DNA of 59,171 bases from Fuerstiella sp. (GTDB taxonomy: Bacteria > Planctomycetota > Planctomycetia > Planctomycetales > Planctomycetaceae): NCBI GenBank assembly GCA_014238335.1, contig JABABI010000028.1, forward strand, positions 27,280-86,450, read 5' to 3'. Made by a program: the position numbers and the translations under genes. Below, piece after piece: positions 1 to 9,062 of this stretch. A model generated the notes under the pieces. The model was given only the letters and a program-made list of their open reading frames with translations. It had not been told where the DNA came from and did not search any database. How positions within the stretch are numbered: the first letter of the stretch is position 1; every line of letters starts with the position of its first letter.

Positions 1-455
1 CTGGTGGGTCAATCGCGGCCACCGGCTGAAACGCCCAGTGGTCGACTGCTTTCCGAAACAGCAATTCCTGATCACCGAGCTGTGAGAACGCTGTTTCGGC
101 AACGTCCACCCCGGGGCCCGGCGGGCTGCGGCGAACCCAGTCGGTCAGTAATGTGACTTCGCAGGGCGTCAACCGAAAGTCAGACAGCATCTGCAAACTG
201 TCGTTCGTATAGCTGATGGCGGTGATCAGGCGGGATGACCGGGGCTCGCCTGGAACGACCGCCCTCCCTGGTATTCCCACCCTGCAGCCAGCCACTTTCA
301 CGGTCGAGCAGCAGGTCGCCTTCTCGGGTGCCGGCCTGTTCTGAATGGCATTCGTAACAGTGTTTGATCAGCAGTGGGCGAACGCGACGTTCAAAGAACT
401 CTGCCCCGTCGCCTGCGCCACGCACGCCCGTGTATGTTGCTAACGACATCGACAC
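1..455 (-). pseudogene. PSD1/DUF1549-type cytochrome protein, N-terminal part, frameshifted and cut by window edge
   Basis: The frame starting at 455 reads FFERRVRPLLIKHCYECHS, the start of a planctomycete cytochrome C (PSD1) domain with its CxxCH heme site, followed by LLLDRESGWLQGG. About 60 bases later the homology moves to another frame, which reads AVVPGEPRSSRLITAISY, then TNDSLQML, and near the edge DHWAFQPVAAIDPP, the usual lead-in to DUF1549. The original frame instead runs into an unrelated tail and stops near 180. One base gained or lost around 255-280, in a G-rich stretch, explains this. No convincing signal peptide precedes the domain: an in-frame stop lies shortly upstream and only a fragment such as CLAVSMSLATYTGV remains. 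A sequencing error is the main alternative to a true pseudogene. Confidence 0.75.
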
Positions 456-1011
456 GGCCAGACACCTGATAGGTCGCTCTATCTAATCGTCTGTAGCTGG
501 TCGAGTCTGTCACCATGGTTAGCGGAGAGATGGGGGATTCGGGGCTGGTCGTCACCTCTGTGCTATCGGACAGGCACGGCAGGGACTCAATTTTACTGGC
601 GGTCTTCCGTCGTAACCGGACAACGCCGCCAATGGAAGTAACAACATGACAGTAAAAACGCCGGAGGTGCATCCGATCGTTGAAGGGGCCACACCGCCCT
701 GAGTTTGCTCCTCTCCCTCGCGTTGTTCGTTGTCCCCCGAATCGGTCTGCAAACGGGGAGAGGCCGGGTGAAGAGGCAAAGGAATGCCCGTCGGCTTCCC
801 GTTCAACACCCTCAAACCAACGGGTCCACCGGAACGTTCCCGATCTGACAATACGTCGTATTTTGGCAACATTCCTGCGGTAAACAACGACAAATTGTAT
901 CTCACGCAACGTTAAGAGAAATGTATCCCGTTGTTGCTCGGACTCAACAGCAGCTTCCTTTCAGGAGGGTGAAGAAACAAACCGGCCATGTAGAACACAG
1001 GGTTTGCGGGG
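456..1011. other. Intergenic region, no gene recognised
   Basis: Several open frames cross this stretch on both strands, but none has a recognisable domain, a good ribosome site or planctomycete-like composition. The only notable element is a GGAGG at 964-968 that abuts a 20-codon GTG frame (969-1031), which ends inside the terminator at 1012-1037. Confidence 0.5.
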
Positions 1012-1037
1012 AAAACTCAGTGGTGCACTGAGTTTTT
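1012..1037 (+). terminator. Bidirectional-looking intrinsic terminator
   Basis: A perfect 11-bp inverted repeat (AAAACTCAGTG, loop GTG, CACTGAGTTTT) ends in five T residues. The A-rich 5' arm lets it work on either strand. No clear gene ends just upstream on the plus strand, so it may end a short leader RNA in front of the gene at 1141. Confidence 0.7.
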
Positions 1038-1140
1038 CTGCTTACCGGCGCGCCTAGTGCGTGTTTGCCCCTGCACTAACAGAGGCAACGTCATAGCTGC
1101 CTCAATCTCCTCATCCCAAAAAAACTAAGGGAACAAACAG

Positions 1141-1458
1141 ATGTTGAAGAATCTTTGGAACGACGAATCGGGGGTCATTCTCTCGGCTGAAATCGTACTG
1201 GTTGGTACGATTCTGGTCCTGGGCATGATCGTTGGACTGGTTGAACTGCAGTGTGCTGTTGTTGGCGAACTGAGTGACCTTGGCGACGCATTTGGCAACC
1301 TTGACCAGAGTTATCAGACCAGCTCAATCACGTCACGTAAGAGCACTGGTGGTTTCAAGGGAGCAACTTACGGCGCAAGCTACAACGACCAACGAGATGA
1401 ATGCGACTGCAACGCTATCATTGTTTGTGCGAAGAACAACGGTGAAAAGCGGATCTAA
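1141..1458 (+). CDS. Flp-pilin-like small membrane protein
   Basis: A 105-residue protein with a short charged N-terminus (MLKNLWNDESG) and one hydrophobic helix at about residues 12-34 (ILSAEIVLVGTILVLGMIVG). A polar, Ser/Gly-rich tail with a cluster of cysteines (CDCNAIIVC) follows. The N-terminus plus single helix resembles Flp/TadE-type pseudopilins, and short proteins of this kind are common in planctomycetes. No prepilin peptidase or tad assembly gene is nearby, so a pilus role is inference. AAGGGAA sits seven bases before the ATG. The gene stands alone with a strong terminator on each side. Confidence 0.7.
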   Translation: MLKNLWNDESGVILSAEIVLVGTILVLGMIVGLVELQCAVVGELSDLGDAFGNLDQSYQTSSITSRKSTGGFKGATYGASYNDQRDECDCNAIIVCAKNNGEKRI

Positions 1459-1486
1459 GTAGACCTGCTGTTTAACGAGTAACGAC

Positions 1487-1529
1487 AAACCTGCGTTAGC
1501 AATATTATTGCTAACGCAGGTTTTCTTTT
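1487..1529 (+). terminator. Intrinsic terminator of the Flp-like gene
   Basis: A perfect 16-bp stem (AAACCTGCGTTAGCAA, loop TATTA, then its complement) is followed by TTTTCTTTT. It lies 29 bases after the stop at 1458 and is one of the strongest terminators in the window. Confidence 0.9.
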
Positions 1530-1705
1530 GCGCTGGGCAGACAGACGCACGTGTAAGCGTGACGTCTTCTTCAGGATCTGCAGTCACATACACCGCTGGC
1601 TGTCAATGGCCGGGGCCGATTCACGCAGTTGCCGAATTTACGTTCTCAGTCGGTGCGACAGACGCATGTCCCGCCAATCTTAGACCAATTCAGTTTGTAG
1701 TCTGA

Positions 1706-3661
1706 TCAAGCCGTGTCCACGGTTTGGTGTCCCTTCGTGAATAGCGACACGACGACCAGTGTAAGAAATCCGAGCGGAATCGTGACGATGCCCGGCTGCG
1801 TAAATGGTGTCCACGCGTCCTGGGCCGGCAGGCCGTACACGGTTTCGAACGTGTCGCTGCTGAGCAGAATCCAACCGAGGGAACTGACCATCCCCACCAG
1901 AATCGCGGCGATGACTCCCTGGCTCGTGACACGTTTCCAGAACAGGATCATCACCAGCGCCGGAAGATTCGCAGATGCAGCCACACTGAAGGCCCAGCCG
2001 ACAAGATAGCCCACGTTGATGCCCTCAAACAAAATGCCCAGCACAATGGCAATGGCTCCCACAACCACGGAAGTTATCTTCGCGATGCGAACTTTCTCAT
2101 GGTCATTCATTTCCCAGCCGAATGAACTGCTCAGCAGATCGTGAGTGACGGCTCCCGCGGATGCCAGAATCAATCCACTGACCGTCCCCAATACGGTGGT
2201 AAATGCGATCGCGGAAATCGCGGCGAACAGCCAGGGATTCATACTTCTGGCCAGAAGTGGAGCGGCCATGTTGCTGTTGGTCACATCCATGGCCCCACTG
2301 GTCATGGCGCCCAGCCCAAGGTACAACGTCAGTACGTAGAAGAAGCCAATGCTGGCGATGCCGACGATTGTGCTTTTGCGAGCGCTGCTTTCGTCTTTCA
2401 CGGTGTAATAGCGAATCAGAATATGAGGCAGTGACGCTGTGCCGCAGAACAACGCCAGCATCAATGACAGAAAGTTCAGCTTGCCCTTGATATCGTCACC
2501 ACGAATTCCGGCGAATTTCGGATGTTCACCTGGGCGAAGAATCTCCGACCCGGGCGTCTTTTTCGGGTAATAGACAGTCGTTGTTGATCCGTCCGTTTCC
2601 TTCACCTTTTCATTGCGCCACACGACGACTTCGCTCTGCTGCATTGTGCTGAAGAACGATGTCATGCTCAGCGGCCCGGTCTTCTGCTGGCCGTCCGGCA
2701 GCGATGACACCCAGCCGACGGGGTGCAGCTCCGGTTCGCCCTTCTCGTCACCTTTCTCAAGCCCATTGACCAGGTCCGGCTGGCCGGTTCGAGCCACATG
2801 TGTCTGAGCTTCGACAAGAATCACATTGGCGGGGTTGTCTGTTTCTTCAACCAGCCACGCGGTGATTCGCCCCGTGGCTGATTCCTGCAGACGTACGAAT
2901 TCGTGCTGCGTCTCTGACCACGATCCTTCTCGCGGAAGCACTTCCCAGCCACCCATCGCTGCAAATGGCCCAGGCGAATCAACGTCCTGCCGCAACGTGC
3001 TGATCCGTCGAAACATATGGCCATCATCGCCGCCGGATTTTACTTCAAAGCCACGCTCCACAATCATCCACGTCAGAATCGCACTGAAGACGACCAGCAG
3101 CGACCCTTTCAGAAACTGCACCCATGTTGTCGAAACCATGCCGGCAGTCACGACGATCATAGTCACCACGGCACCGACGATCAAAACGCCGACCCAGTGA
3201 GGGAATCCAAGCAGCGGTTGCACCAGGACTCCAGCTCCCACCATCTGCGGAATCAGATAAAAAATACTGACAACCAAAGTGCTGACGCCAGCGGCAAACT
3301 TGATTCCCTTGCTGTTGAACTTCGCGTCCAGAGCGTCAGCAAACGTGAACTTGCCCAGCCGCTTCATCGGTTCTGCCACGACAAACAGGGCCACGATCCA
3401 GCCCGCCAGAAATCCGATGGAATACAGAAATCCGTCGTAACCGTAGAATGCAATCATCCCGCAGATGCCAAGAAACGATGCGGCAGACAGGTAGTCGCCG
3501 GCAAACGCAATGCCGTTTACGAACCAGGGGATTTGCCCGTGAGCGGCGAAGTACCCGGCTGAGGACTGCGCTTTTCGGCCCAGCCAAAAACTCAGGCCGA
3601 GCGTGAATCCCACGAACAGCAAAAACAACAGCACAGCTTCATTCGCAGCTTCGTAAATCAC
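1706..3661 (-). CDS. Sodium:solute symporter, ActP (cation/acetate)-like
   Basis: A 651-residue member of the solute:sodium symporter family, taking up a small carboxylate with Na+ or H+ across the inner membrane. The N-terminal half has typical SSS motifs (GRKAQSSAGYFAAHGQIPWF, FAGDYLSAASFLGICGMIAF) and the C-terminal half resumes at about residue 394 with several more membrane helices. Between them, about residues 205-393 form a hydrophilic insert that is much longer than the loop in E. coli ActP (549 residues in total). The start is GTG, overlapping the TGA of the upstream DUF485 gene (GTGA), which implies translational coupling. ActP paired with a DUF485 protein is the usual arrangement. 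Acetate as the substrate is inferred from family and partner. Confidence 0.88.
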   Translation of the reverse strand: MIYEAANEAVLLFLLFVGFTLGLSFWLGRKAQSSAGYFAAHGQIPWFVNGIAFAGDYLSAASFLGICGMIAFYGYDGFLYSIGFLAGWIVALFVVAEPMKRLGKFTFADALDAKFNSKGIKFAAGVSTLVVSIFYLIPQMVGAGVLVQPLLGFPHWVGVLIVGAVVTMIVVTAGMVSTTWVQFLKGSLLVVFSAILTWMIVERGFEVKSGGDDGHMFRRISTLRQDVDSPGPFAAMGGWEVLPREGSWSETQHEFVRLQESATGRITAWLVEETDNPANVILVEAQTHVARTGQPDLVNGLEKGDEKGEPELHPVGWVSSLPDGQQKTGPLSMTSFFSTMQQSEVVVWRNEKVKETDGSTTTVYYPKKTPGSEILRPGEHPKFAGIRGDDIKGKLNFLSLMLALFCGTASLPHILIRYYTVKDESSARKSTIVGIASIGFFYVLTLYLGLGAMTSGAMDVTNSNMAAPLLARSMNPWLFAAISAIAFTTVLGTVSGLILASAGAVTHDLLSSSFGWEMNDHEKVRIAKITSVVVGAIAIVLGILFEGINVGYLVGWAFSVAASANLPALVMILFWKRVTSQGVIAAILVGMVSSLGWILLSSDTFETVYGLPAQDAWTPFTQPGIVTIPLGFLTLVVVSLFTKGHQTVDTA

Positions 3662-3933
3662 TGGGCGTCCTCCTGCGTTGCAGCTGCGGTTGTACCACCA
3701 TCATTCGTTGCAGTGGTCGTCGGTTCCCCCTGGCATAGTGCTCCGTAAATTAGAGCCATGATCAGGGCCCCGACAATCAGGGCGAAGCCATACAGGATGG
3801 CCAGGTTAATGCCGGCCAGCGGAGTAGCTTCCATCGTGGTCGGGGAAAATGCCGCCAGCAACACAAAGCCGCCGTACAGCAACAGGTACACACAAAATAA
3901 TTGCAGCCCCAGCCGGGCATTTCTGGATTCCAT
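3658..3933 (-). CDS. DUF485 family membrane protein (YjcH-like), partner of the symporter
   Basis: A 91-residue protein from the ATG at 3933, chosen because GAGGGG lies just upstream. An in-frame start at 3993 would add 20 poorly conserved residues. Two hydrophobic helices are visible (LGLQLFCVYLLLYGGFVLLA and LAILYGFALIVGALIMALIY), with a polar Thr/Ala-rich C-terminus. DUF485 proteins are encoded directly before ActP-type symporters, and the stop here overlaps the symporter start by four bases. The exact role is unknown. Confidence 0.82.
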   Translation of the reverse strand: MESRNARLGLQLFCVYLLLYGGFVLLAAFSPTTMEATPLAGINLAILYGFALIVGALIMALIYGALCQGEPTTTATNDGGTTAAATQEDAQ

Positions 3934-4102
3934 AGGACCCCTCGATAATTGCGCAGGTTCTGAACGACGAAGCATGGTCACGGTCGCACACAATTGAGCG
4001 TTTGCCCGCCAGTGGAGTACACACCTTTATAAAGAAAACGACAACAGATGTAGAGCCAGGCCACCTCAAGTCCGATTTCCGGGCGATTTTCCCGCTGTCC
4101 GG

Positions 4103-5614
4103 TTATCTTTGTGACTGCTTGCGGGAAGGCTGCTCGTGTCGCAGCAATGGAAAGAAAATTACGTCGCTGATTTTATGGGCGTTGGTCAGCAGCATGACCA
4201 GTCGGTCGATGCCAATGCCAAGTCCACCTGCCGGAGGCATCCCCACTTTCAGCGCTTTGACGAAGTCCGTATCCATTTTGGCCATCGAATCTTCGTCAGA
4301 AAGACCGTCCAGCTGCGTTAGAAAAAGTTCTTCCTGCAGACGAGGATCGTTCAGTTCTGTGTACGCGTTTGCCAGTTCCATGCCCTTGATGAACAGCTCG
4401 AAACGTTCCGCAATGCCAGGGTCATCCTGCTTGCGTTTCGTCAGAGGGCAGATTGACGCCGGGTAGTCAGTGACAAAGACCGGCCCCAGCAGATGATCTT
4501 CCACCGTCGCTTCAAAGACTTCACTCACAATGACGTCCGGGTGCGAGCCTTCTGTTTCGATTCCCAGTTTCTTTGCCGCTTCCACGACCGCTGCCGTATC
4601 ATTCATGTCGCAACCCGCGTGTTCCCGGAGCAGGTCACCGTAGGGTCGCCGTGGCCATGGCGGCGTCAGATCCAGTGTGTCGCCGTCGTCACCCCACGGC
4701 AGAACCAGTGAATCGCTGACAGCCTGCGCCGCGTTCACGACGATTTCTTCGGTCAGATCCATCATCGAACGGTAGTCTCCGTACGCCTGATAGATTTCGA
4801 TCATCGTGAATTCCGGGTTGTGAGTTCTGTCGACGCCTTCGTTGCGGAACACCCGGCCGATCTCGTAAACACGTTCGATGCCACCGACCATCAGTCGCTT
4901 CAGATGCAGCTCCAGCGCAATCCGCAGATACAGCTCCATGTCCAGCGCGTTGTGATGGGTCGTGAACGGCAGCGCTGCGGCCCCCCCAGCGACGGCGTGC
5001 AATACCGGAGTTTCTACTTCATTGAAACGGTGCCCACGCAGTGTCTGGCGAACAGAATCGACGATTGACGAACGCTGCAGCAAGCGATCCAGCACGCCTT
5101 CGCCGTAAATCAAATCTTTGTAACGCTGCCGCAGCTTTGTTTCTTCATCTTTCAGCCCGTTGTACTTTTCCGGCGGTTGTGCCAATGACTTACACAGCAT
5201 CGTGAGGTGCTCGACTTTGACCGATGGCTCGCCGCTGTCCGTTCGCCAGGCTTTGCCATCGATACCTATCAGGTCGCCAAGATCCATATGCCCCATCAAT
5301 GCCCATTGTTCTTCGGACAGGTCGCCTCGTGAGAACAGCAGTTGCATGGTGCCGGTCTGGTCCTTGATCACGTAGAACCGAAGCTTACCTGCCTTTCGTC
5401 GGAACATCACTCGTCCGGCGATTCGTACGTCGGGTCCGACTTCTCCCGAGATGTCAGGCACCAGGTTGCGAGCATCGGTAATTGGGACGTGGTCGTCGAA
5501 TCTCTGGCCGAACGGGTCGAGATCCATCGCGACGATTTTGTCCAGCTTATCCTGTCTGGCTTTTTCGAAACGGTCAGGCTTGCTCCGTCGGTTCTCGTTA
5601 CCGTCGTCTGACAT
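4103..5614 (-). CDS. lysS: Lysine--tRNA ligase, class II
   Basis: A 503-residue class II lysyl-tRNA synthetase that attaches lysine to tRNA-Lys in the cytoplasm. The N-terminal OB-fold anticodon-binding domain spans about residues 60-145 ([20 protein letters not shown]). The catalytic core shows motif 2 ([18 protein letters not shown]) and motif 3 ([15 protein letters not shown]). Length is normal for the family. The ATG at 5614 is preceded by AAGGA and GGAAG. The gene is upstream of, and collinear with, the DUF485/ActP pair, with a gap of 169 bases, so co-transcription is possible but not shown. Confidence 0.97.
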   Translation of the reverse strand: MSDDGNENRRSKPDRFEKARQDKLDKIVAMDLDPFGQRFDDHVPITDARNLVPDISGEVGPDVRIAGRVMFRRKAGKLRFYVIKDQTGTMQLLFSRGDLSEEQWALMGHMDLGDLIGIDGKAWRTDSGEPSVKVEHLTMLCKSLAQPPEKYNGLKDEETKLRQRYKDLIYGEGVLDRLLQRSSIVDSVRQTLRGHRFNEVETPVLHAVAGGAAALPFTTHHNALDMELYLRIALELHLKRLMVGGIERVYEIGRVFRNEGVDRTHNPEFTMIEIYQAYGDYRSMMDLTEEIVVNAAQAVSDSLVLPWGDDGDTLDLTPPWPRRPYGDLLREHAGCDMNDTAAVVEAAKKLGIETEGSHPDVIVSEVFEATVEDHLLGPVFVTDYPASICPLTKRKQDDPGIAERFELFIKGMELANAYTELNDPRLQEELFLTQLDGLSDEDSMAKMDTDFVKALKVGMPPAGGLGIGIDRLVMLLTNAHKISDVIFFPLLRHEQPSRKQSQR

Positions 5615-6200
5615 CTTCCAATGATTCCTTTTCCTGGCTGGAGTTTACGGGTTCTTGGGACATGTTCCGTGATCGACCAGAGATCTCAGGTCGTGGGTTT
5701 AAGCATTTCACAGCGCAACCGAGCAGAAACACTTCCGATCTGCTCCGCTGCGTTTGTAATGCTGCAGTCTTCGACCAGAGCAGGTCAGTCGTCTTCGAAG
5801 CGTCACTCAAGTCAGCCCGGAAGACAAATGGATGCTGGTTGCAAATCTGCTGCATCATAGGAAAGCATTCACGACTCGGAAGCCGTTGCCCTGCAGAACC
5901 TGAATGTGCTACGGAAAATCTCTGCTCAATGCTGCCGTGCGGATTTCCGGATCTCGATCGTCGCCTGTGAGGCTGTCGTTGAAACGCAGCGGTGTCGTCA
6001 TTCGCAATAGTTGTCCGCCTGTACTGTCGGTGACTCTGCTGGCAAATGTGCCCTGGGCTGCTTAAGCATGACCGTATCGCGTCAGGGCGTGTCAACGTAA
6101 CGGCACAGAGTTTGTCCGCGTTCGTCGCCCCCCGCCCATCGGGGCATAAGCAGGCGGGATGGGGATCACATTCATTTCGGGCTCACCGTTTTGCTGCGCG
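5615..6200. other. Intergenic region upstream of lysS, no gene recognised
   Basis: A minus-strand frame of 165 codons (5598-6095) overlaps the lysS start. It is Arg/Ser/Gln-rich, has no domain or ribosome site, and is not called. The lysS promoter should lie here, but no convincing -35/-10 pair stood out. Confidence 0.5.
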
Positions 6201-6201
6201 T

Positions 6202-6230
6202 AAAAAAGGCCGAGTATGACTCGGCCTTAT
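6202..6230 (-). terminator. csrA terminator
   Basis: The inverted repeat AAGGCCGAG, loop TATGA, CTCGGCCTT (6206-6228) is read on the minus strand as a 9-bp stem followed by a run of six T residues. It lies 48 bases beyond the csrA stop. Confidence 0.88.
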
Positions 6231-6275
6231 CGTTATGCACGACACCAAACGGATGTCGCTATTACGGATTCACAA

Positions 6276-6476
6276 CTACAGCGGAAGTGCCTCGGGTTTC
6301 GAGGTGTGTGTTTGCGAGTCCGGGCCAAAATGACAAAGTTCTTCACGAACAATGTTCATTGACTTCGGGGCTTCGATTCCGATGCGTACAGAGTTTGGCC
6401 CGATCCTAACGACGGTGATTGCCACGTCGTCGCCGATCAGAATTCGCTCTCCAGATTTTCTCGACAGCACAAGCAT
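6276..6476 (-). CDS. csrA: Carbon storage regulator CsrA
   Basis: A 66-residue RNA-binding post-transcriptional regulator. The protein starts MLVLSRKSGERILIGDDVAI and shows the conserved VRIGIEAP and REEL segments of the CsrA dimer. It binds GGA motifs in mRNA leaders. The ATG at 6476 has GGAG eight bases upstream. An in-frame upstream ATG at 6515 would add 13 residues not found in the family and is rejected. The C-terminal tail after REEL is polar, as is common in planctomycete homologues. No flagellar or other usual partner gene is adjacent; the gene appears monocistronic with its own terminator. Confidence 0.95.
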   Translation of the reverse strand: MLVLSRKSGERILIGDDVAITVVRIGPNSVRIGIEAPKSMNIVREELCHFGPDSQTHTSKPEALPL

Positions 6477-6855
6477 TGCTTCTACTCCATCTCTTCCTGT
6501 GGTCTGAACATCCATGTATTTGAAAGCTCCACTTTGTGAGGCTCCCGGCTGCCGACACCACCACCTGCCGAAATTGCAGTAATCAATGTGACGTCGACAT
6601 CAGAATGATACTATCCTGGATCTCGCTGCCAACCCTAAAGTCGCCAAAAGCGGCAATGCTTAAAAAACCAGCACGTTAACACATGCCTAAAAAACAGGCA
6701 GTTGTAGTGAACCCGTTGAAACGCTTGTAAAACAGCGCTAACTTTGGTCTGCTCTATGTCAACGAGTAGTAAAAACACTGGAATTCTGAAAACAACGTCG
6801 CTGTTGTGTCACAGGAATTATCCTCAACAGGGCAGGCTTCACTGGAGATACGGGA
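6477..6855. other. Divergent intergenic region between csrA and the oxidoreductase
   Basis: About 380 bases that must hold promoters for both divergent units. It is more A/T-rich than its surroundings, especially 6640-6800. No sigma-70-like pair was convincing enough to call. Confidence 0.4.
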
Positions 6856-7902
6856 ATGATTCGGATTGGAATCGTCGGGGTCGGGTTTATGGGATACACC
6901 CACTTCGAGGGTGCTCGAGACCTGAGCAACGCCAAAGTAGTCGCGATTGCCACGCGGAATGAGCAGAAGCTGGCCGGCGACTGGAGCAGTATTCAGGGGA
7001 ACTTTGGCCCGCCAGGCGGCCTGGTCGACGTCTCTGAGCTCAAGTGCTATGCCAACTACAAAGACCTGCTGACGGATCCGGATATTGACCTGGTTGATGT
7101 CTGCGTGCCGACGGACAAGCATCACAGCGTTGTGCTGGAATCTTTAGCTGCGGGAAAACCAACGCTTGTGGAGAAGCCAATTTCCGTGGACCTGCCGGAA
7201 GCCCAGGAAATGGTCGCCGCCGCTGAGAAAGCGGGCGTCCCATTGCTCGTCGCTCACGTGCTGCCGTTCTTTCCGGAGTTCCGGTTCGTGGCCGAAGCGA
7301 TTCAGTCAGAGAGATTCGGCAAGCTCAGGGCGGGACACTTCAAACGTGTAATCTGCCCGCCGGACTGGTCGAACGACATGTCTGATTTTCGCAAGCTGGG
7401 CGGATGGGGTATCGATCTGCACATCCATGACAATCACTTTATCGCCCATGCCCTGGGCAAGCCACAGAGCGTCTTTTCGACGGGCCTGCTGCAGGACGGT
7501 TTCGTCAACCACGTCCACACGTCATATGTCTACGGCGATGACGGCCCTTCGATTACTTCCGTCAGTGGTGGGATTGCAGCCAGTGGCCTGGCGTTCGGGC
7601 ACGGGTTTGAGCTGTACTTTGACGATGCGACGCTGTTGTTCGACGCCGGCACCTACGGTGGCGAATGGGTCGTAAGTCGCCCTCTGACGATTATTACCAA
7701 CGATGGCAAGTCGGAAGCCGCAGATCTTTCCGGCAGCGACAAGTGGTGCGCCGCCTTTACGAGCGAACTGCAGGTTGCTGTCAATCACCTGACTGAGCAG
7801 GCGGATGCCGGTCCACTGTCCAGCACCGTGGCCCTTGATGCTCTGCGCATCTGCTATGCCGAAGCAAAGAGTGTTGCCGAAGGCAGACTTGTCGATGTGT
7901 AG
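6856..7902 (+). CDS. Gfo/Idh/MocA family oxidoreductase
   Basis: A 348-residue NAD(P)-dependent sugar or cyclitol dehydrogenase-like protein. The N-terminal Rossmann motif is IGIVGVGFMGYTH. The family's conserved lysine appears in VEKPIS at about residue 115. GGWGIDLHIHDNHF at about residue 185 carries the D-x-H-x-H type active-site region. The C-terminal alpha/beta domain is complete. No signal peptide is visible, so it is cytoplasmic. It is followed on the same strand by an amidohydrolase and a sulfatase, suggesting a role in carbohydrate breakdown. The substrate cannot be read from the sequence. Confidence 0.93.
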   Translation: MIRIGIVGVGFMGYTHFEGARDLSNAKVVAIATRNEQKLAGDWSSIQGNFGPPGGLVDVSELKCYANYKDLLTDPDIDLVDVCVPTDKHHSVVLESLAAGKPTLVEKPISVDLPEAQEMVAAAEKAGVPLLVAHVLPFFPEFRFVAEAIQSERFGKLRAGHFKRVICPPDWSNDMSDFRKLGGWGIDLHIHDNHFIAHALGKPQSVFSTGLLQDGFVNHVHTSYVYGDDGPSITSVSGGIAASGLAFGHGFELYFDDATLLFDAGTYGGEWVVSRPLTIITNDGKSEAADLSGSDKWCAAFTSELQVAVNHLTEQADAGPLSSTVALDALRICYAEAKSVAEGRLVDV

Positions 7903-8028
7903 AGCAAGGTCGTGATCCTGGTGACTGGGTGCGGCCGTGAGCAGTACAGCGCCGGTCGCAGGGAGCCAGTTGTGCGGTACCGGTGGTGGCGCCATTCCAC
8001 TGACCATTTTCATGGAAAGTCATTCGCG

Positions 8029-8997
8029 GTGAATTCCATTCAACAAAGCCGAAGAGTCTTCCTTCGATCGGCGACAGCGACTGCTGTCGCCGCAGGTACA
8101 GCGCTGCGATACCCGGTTCAGGCAAAAGTTCCTGACAAACAGCAACTTCCCAATCCCAAACGACTGCTGGACTGTCACCTGCACATCAATCATTTTGACA
8201 GGTCTGTGGAGGATACGATTCACCACATGGACCAGACCGGGACCACCAGGGCATTTATACTTCCACTGGAAACCGGCGAAGGCAATGTTCTGCTGCGGTC
8301 AGAAACTGTGCTGCATGCATTTCACCTGTACAAAGACCGAATCATTCCGTTCTGCCAGACCGATATTCGTCAACCCGACGTGCTGGATCGAATCCGGGCC
8401 TATCACCTGCTCGGGTGTCGCGGTATTGGAGAACAAAAAGAGCATTTGCACCTGGGTGATAAACGCGTGGAGGCAGTGATTGCTCTGTGTGACGAACTGG
8501 ACTGGCCGATTACCATTCATTTTCAGGATTCGGCGAGTGGGTACAACCAGGGAATGGCAGAGCACCTGGAGACCTACCTGAAGCGCTACAGGCGGGTACG
8601 AATCATCGGGCACGCACAGACATTCTGGGCAAATATCAGTGCCGACGTGCCGCCACCGGACAAGACGCTCTACCCGACGGGGCCGGTCAGGCCAGGTGGT
8701 CTGCTGGACAAACTACTGGGTGATTACCCAAATCTCTATGCCGACATGTCGGCGGGAAGTGGCTATCGGGCATTGACTCGTGACGAAGATTTCACTGCTG
8801 GTTTCTTTGATCGACACCCCGGACAAATCCTGTTTGGCAGCGACTGTCCGTGTCGAGACGGTGCCGGTGAAAACTTCAAGGGCATGTGCTACTCGACACA
8901 ATTGCAGCGATTGCTCAGAAAACTTATCCCTGACGAATCGCGTCTTGACGACGCCTTCCACAATAATGCACTGTGCGCTCTGGACGGTGTGGCTTGA
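8029..8997 (+). CDS. Amidohydrolase family (TIM-barrel) protein with Tat-type signal
   Basis: A 322-residue protein from the GTG at 8029, with GGAAAG upstream. This start puts SRRVFLRS and a hydrophobic alanine-rich stretch at the N-terminus, a twin-arginine signal typical of planctomycete secreted enzymes. The longer frame from 7912 would bury it. The mature part starts with LLDCHLHINHF, the HxH metal site of amidohydrolase_2-type enzymes. Later metal-site candidates are ITIHFQDS, RIIGHAQ and ILFGSDCPC. This family includes decarboxylases and lactonases, and the reaction is not assignable. It lies 126 bases after the oxidoreductase and 65 before the sulfatase. Confidence 0.85.
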   Translation: MNSIQQSRRVFLRSATATAVAAGTALRYPVQAKVPDKQQLPNPKRLLDCHLHINHFDRSVEDTIHHMDQTGTTRAFILPLETGEGNVLLRSETVLHAFHLYKDRIIPFCQTDIRQPDVLDRIRAYHLLGCRGIGEQKEHLHLGDKRVEAVIALCDELDWPITIHFQDSASGYNQGMAEHLETYLKRYRRVRIIGHAQTFWANISADVPPPDKTLYPTGPVRPGGLLDKLLGDYPNLYADMSAGSGYRALTRDEDFTAGFFDRHPGQILFGSDCPCRDGAGENFKGMCYSTQLQRLLRKLIPDESRLDDAFHNNALCALDGVA

Positions 8998-9062
8998 TCT
9001 GTGCGGAACGTAATTTCCGGAGCGATCGTGAAGTTTGAGTCAATCCATCAAGGACTCCTCTG

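Noticed and set aside
552..905. Hydrophobic stretch (MLLLPLAALS) as the missing signal peptide of the left-edge PSD1 gene
   Set aside because: It is in another frame and separated from the domain by several stops.
5598..6095. 165-codon minus-strand frame upstream of lysS
   Set aside because: It overlaps the lysS start, has low-complexity composition and no ribosome site.
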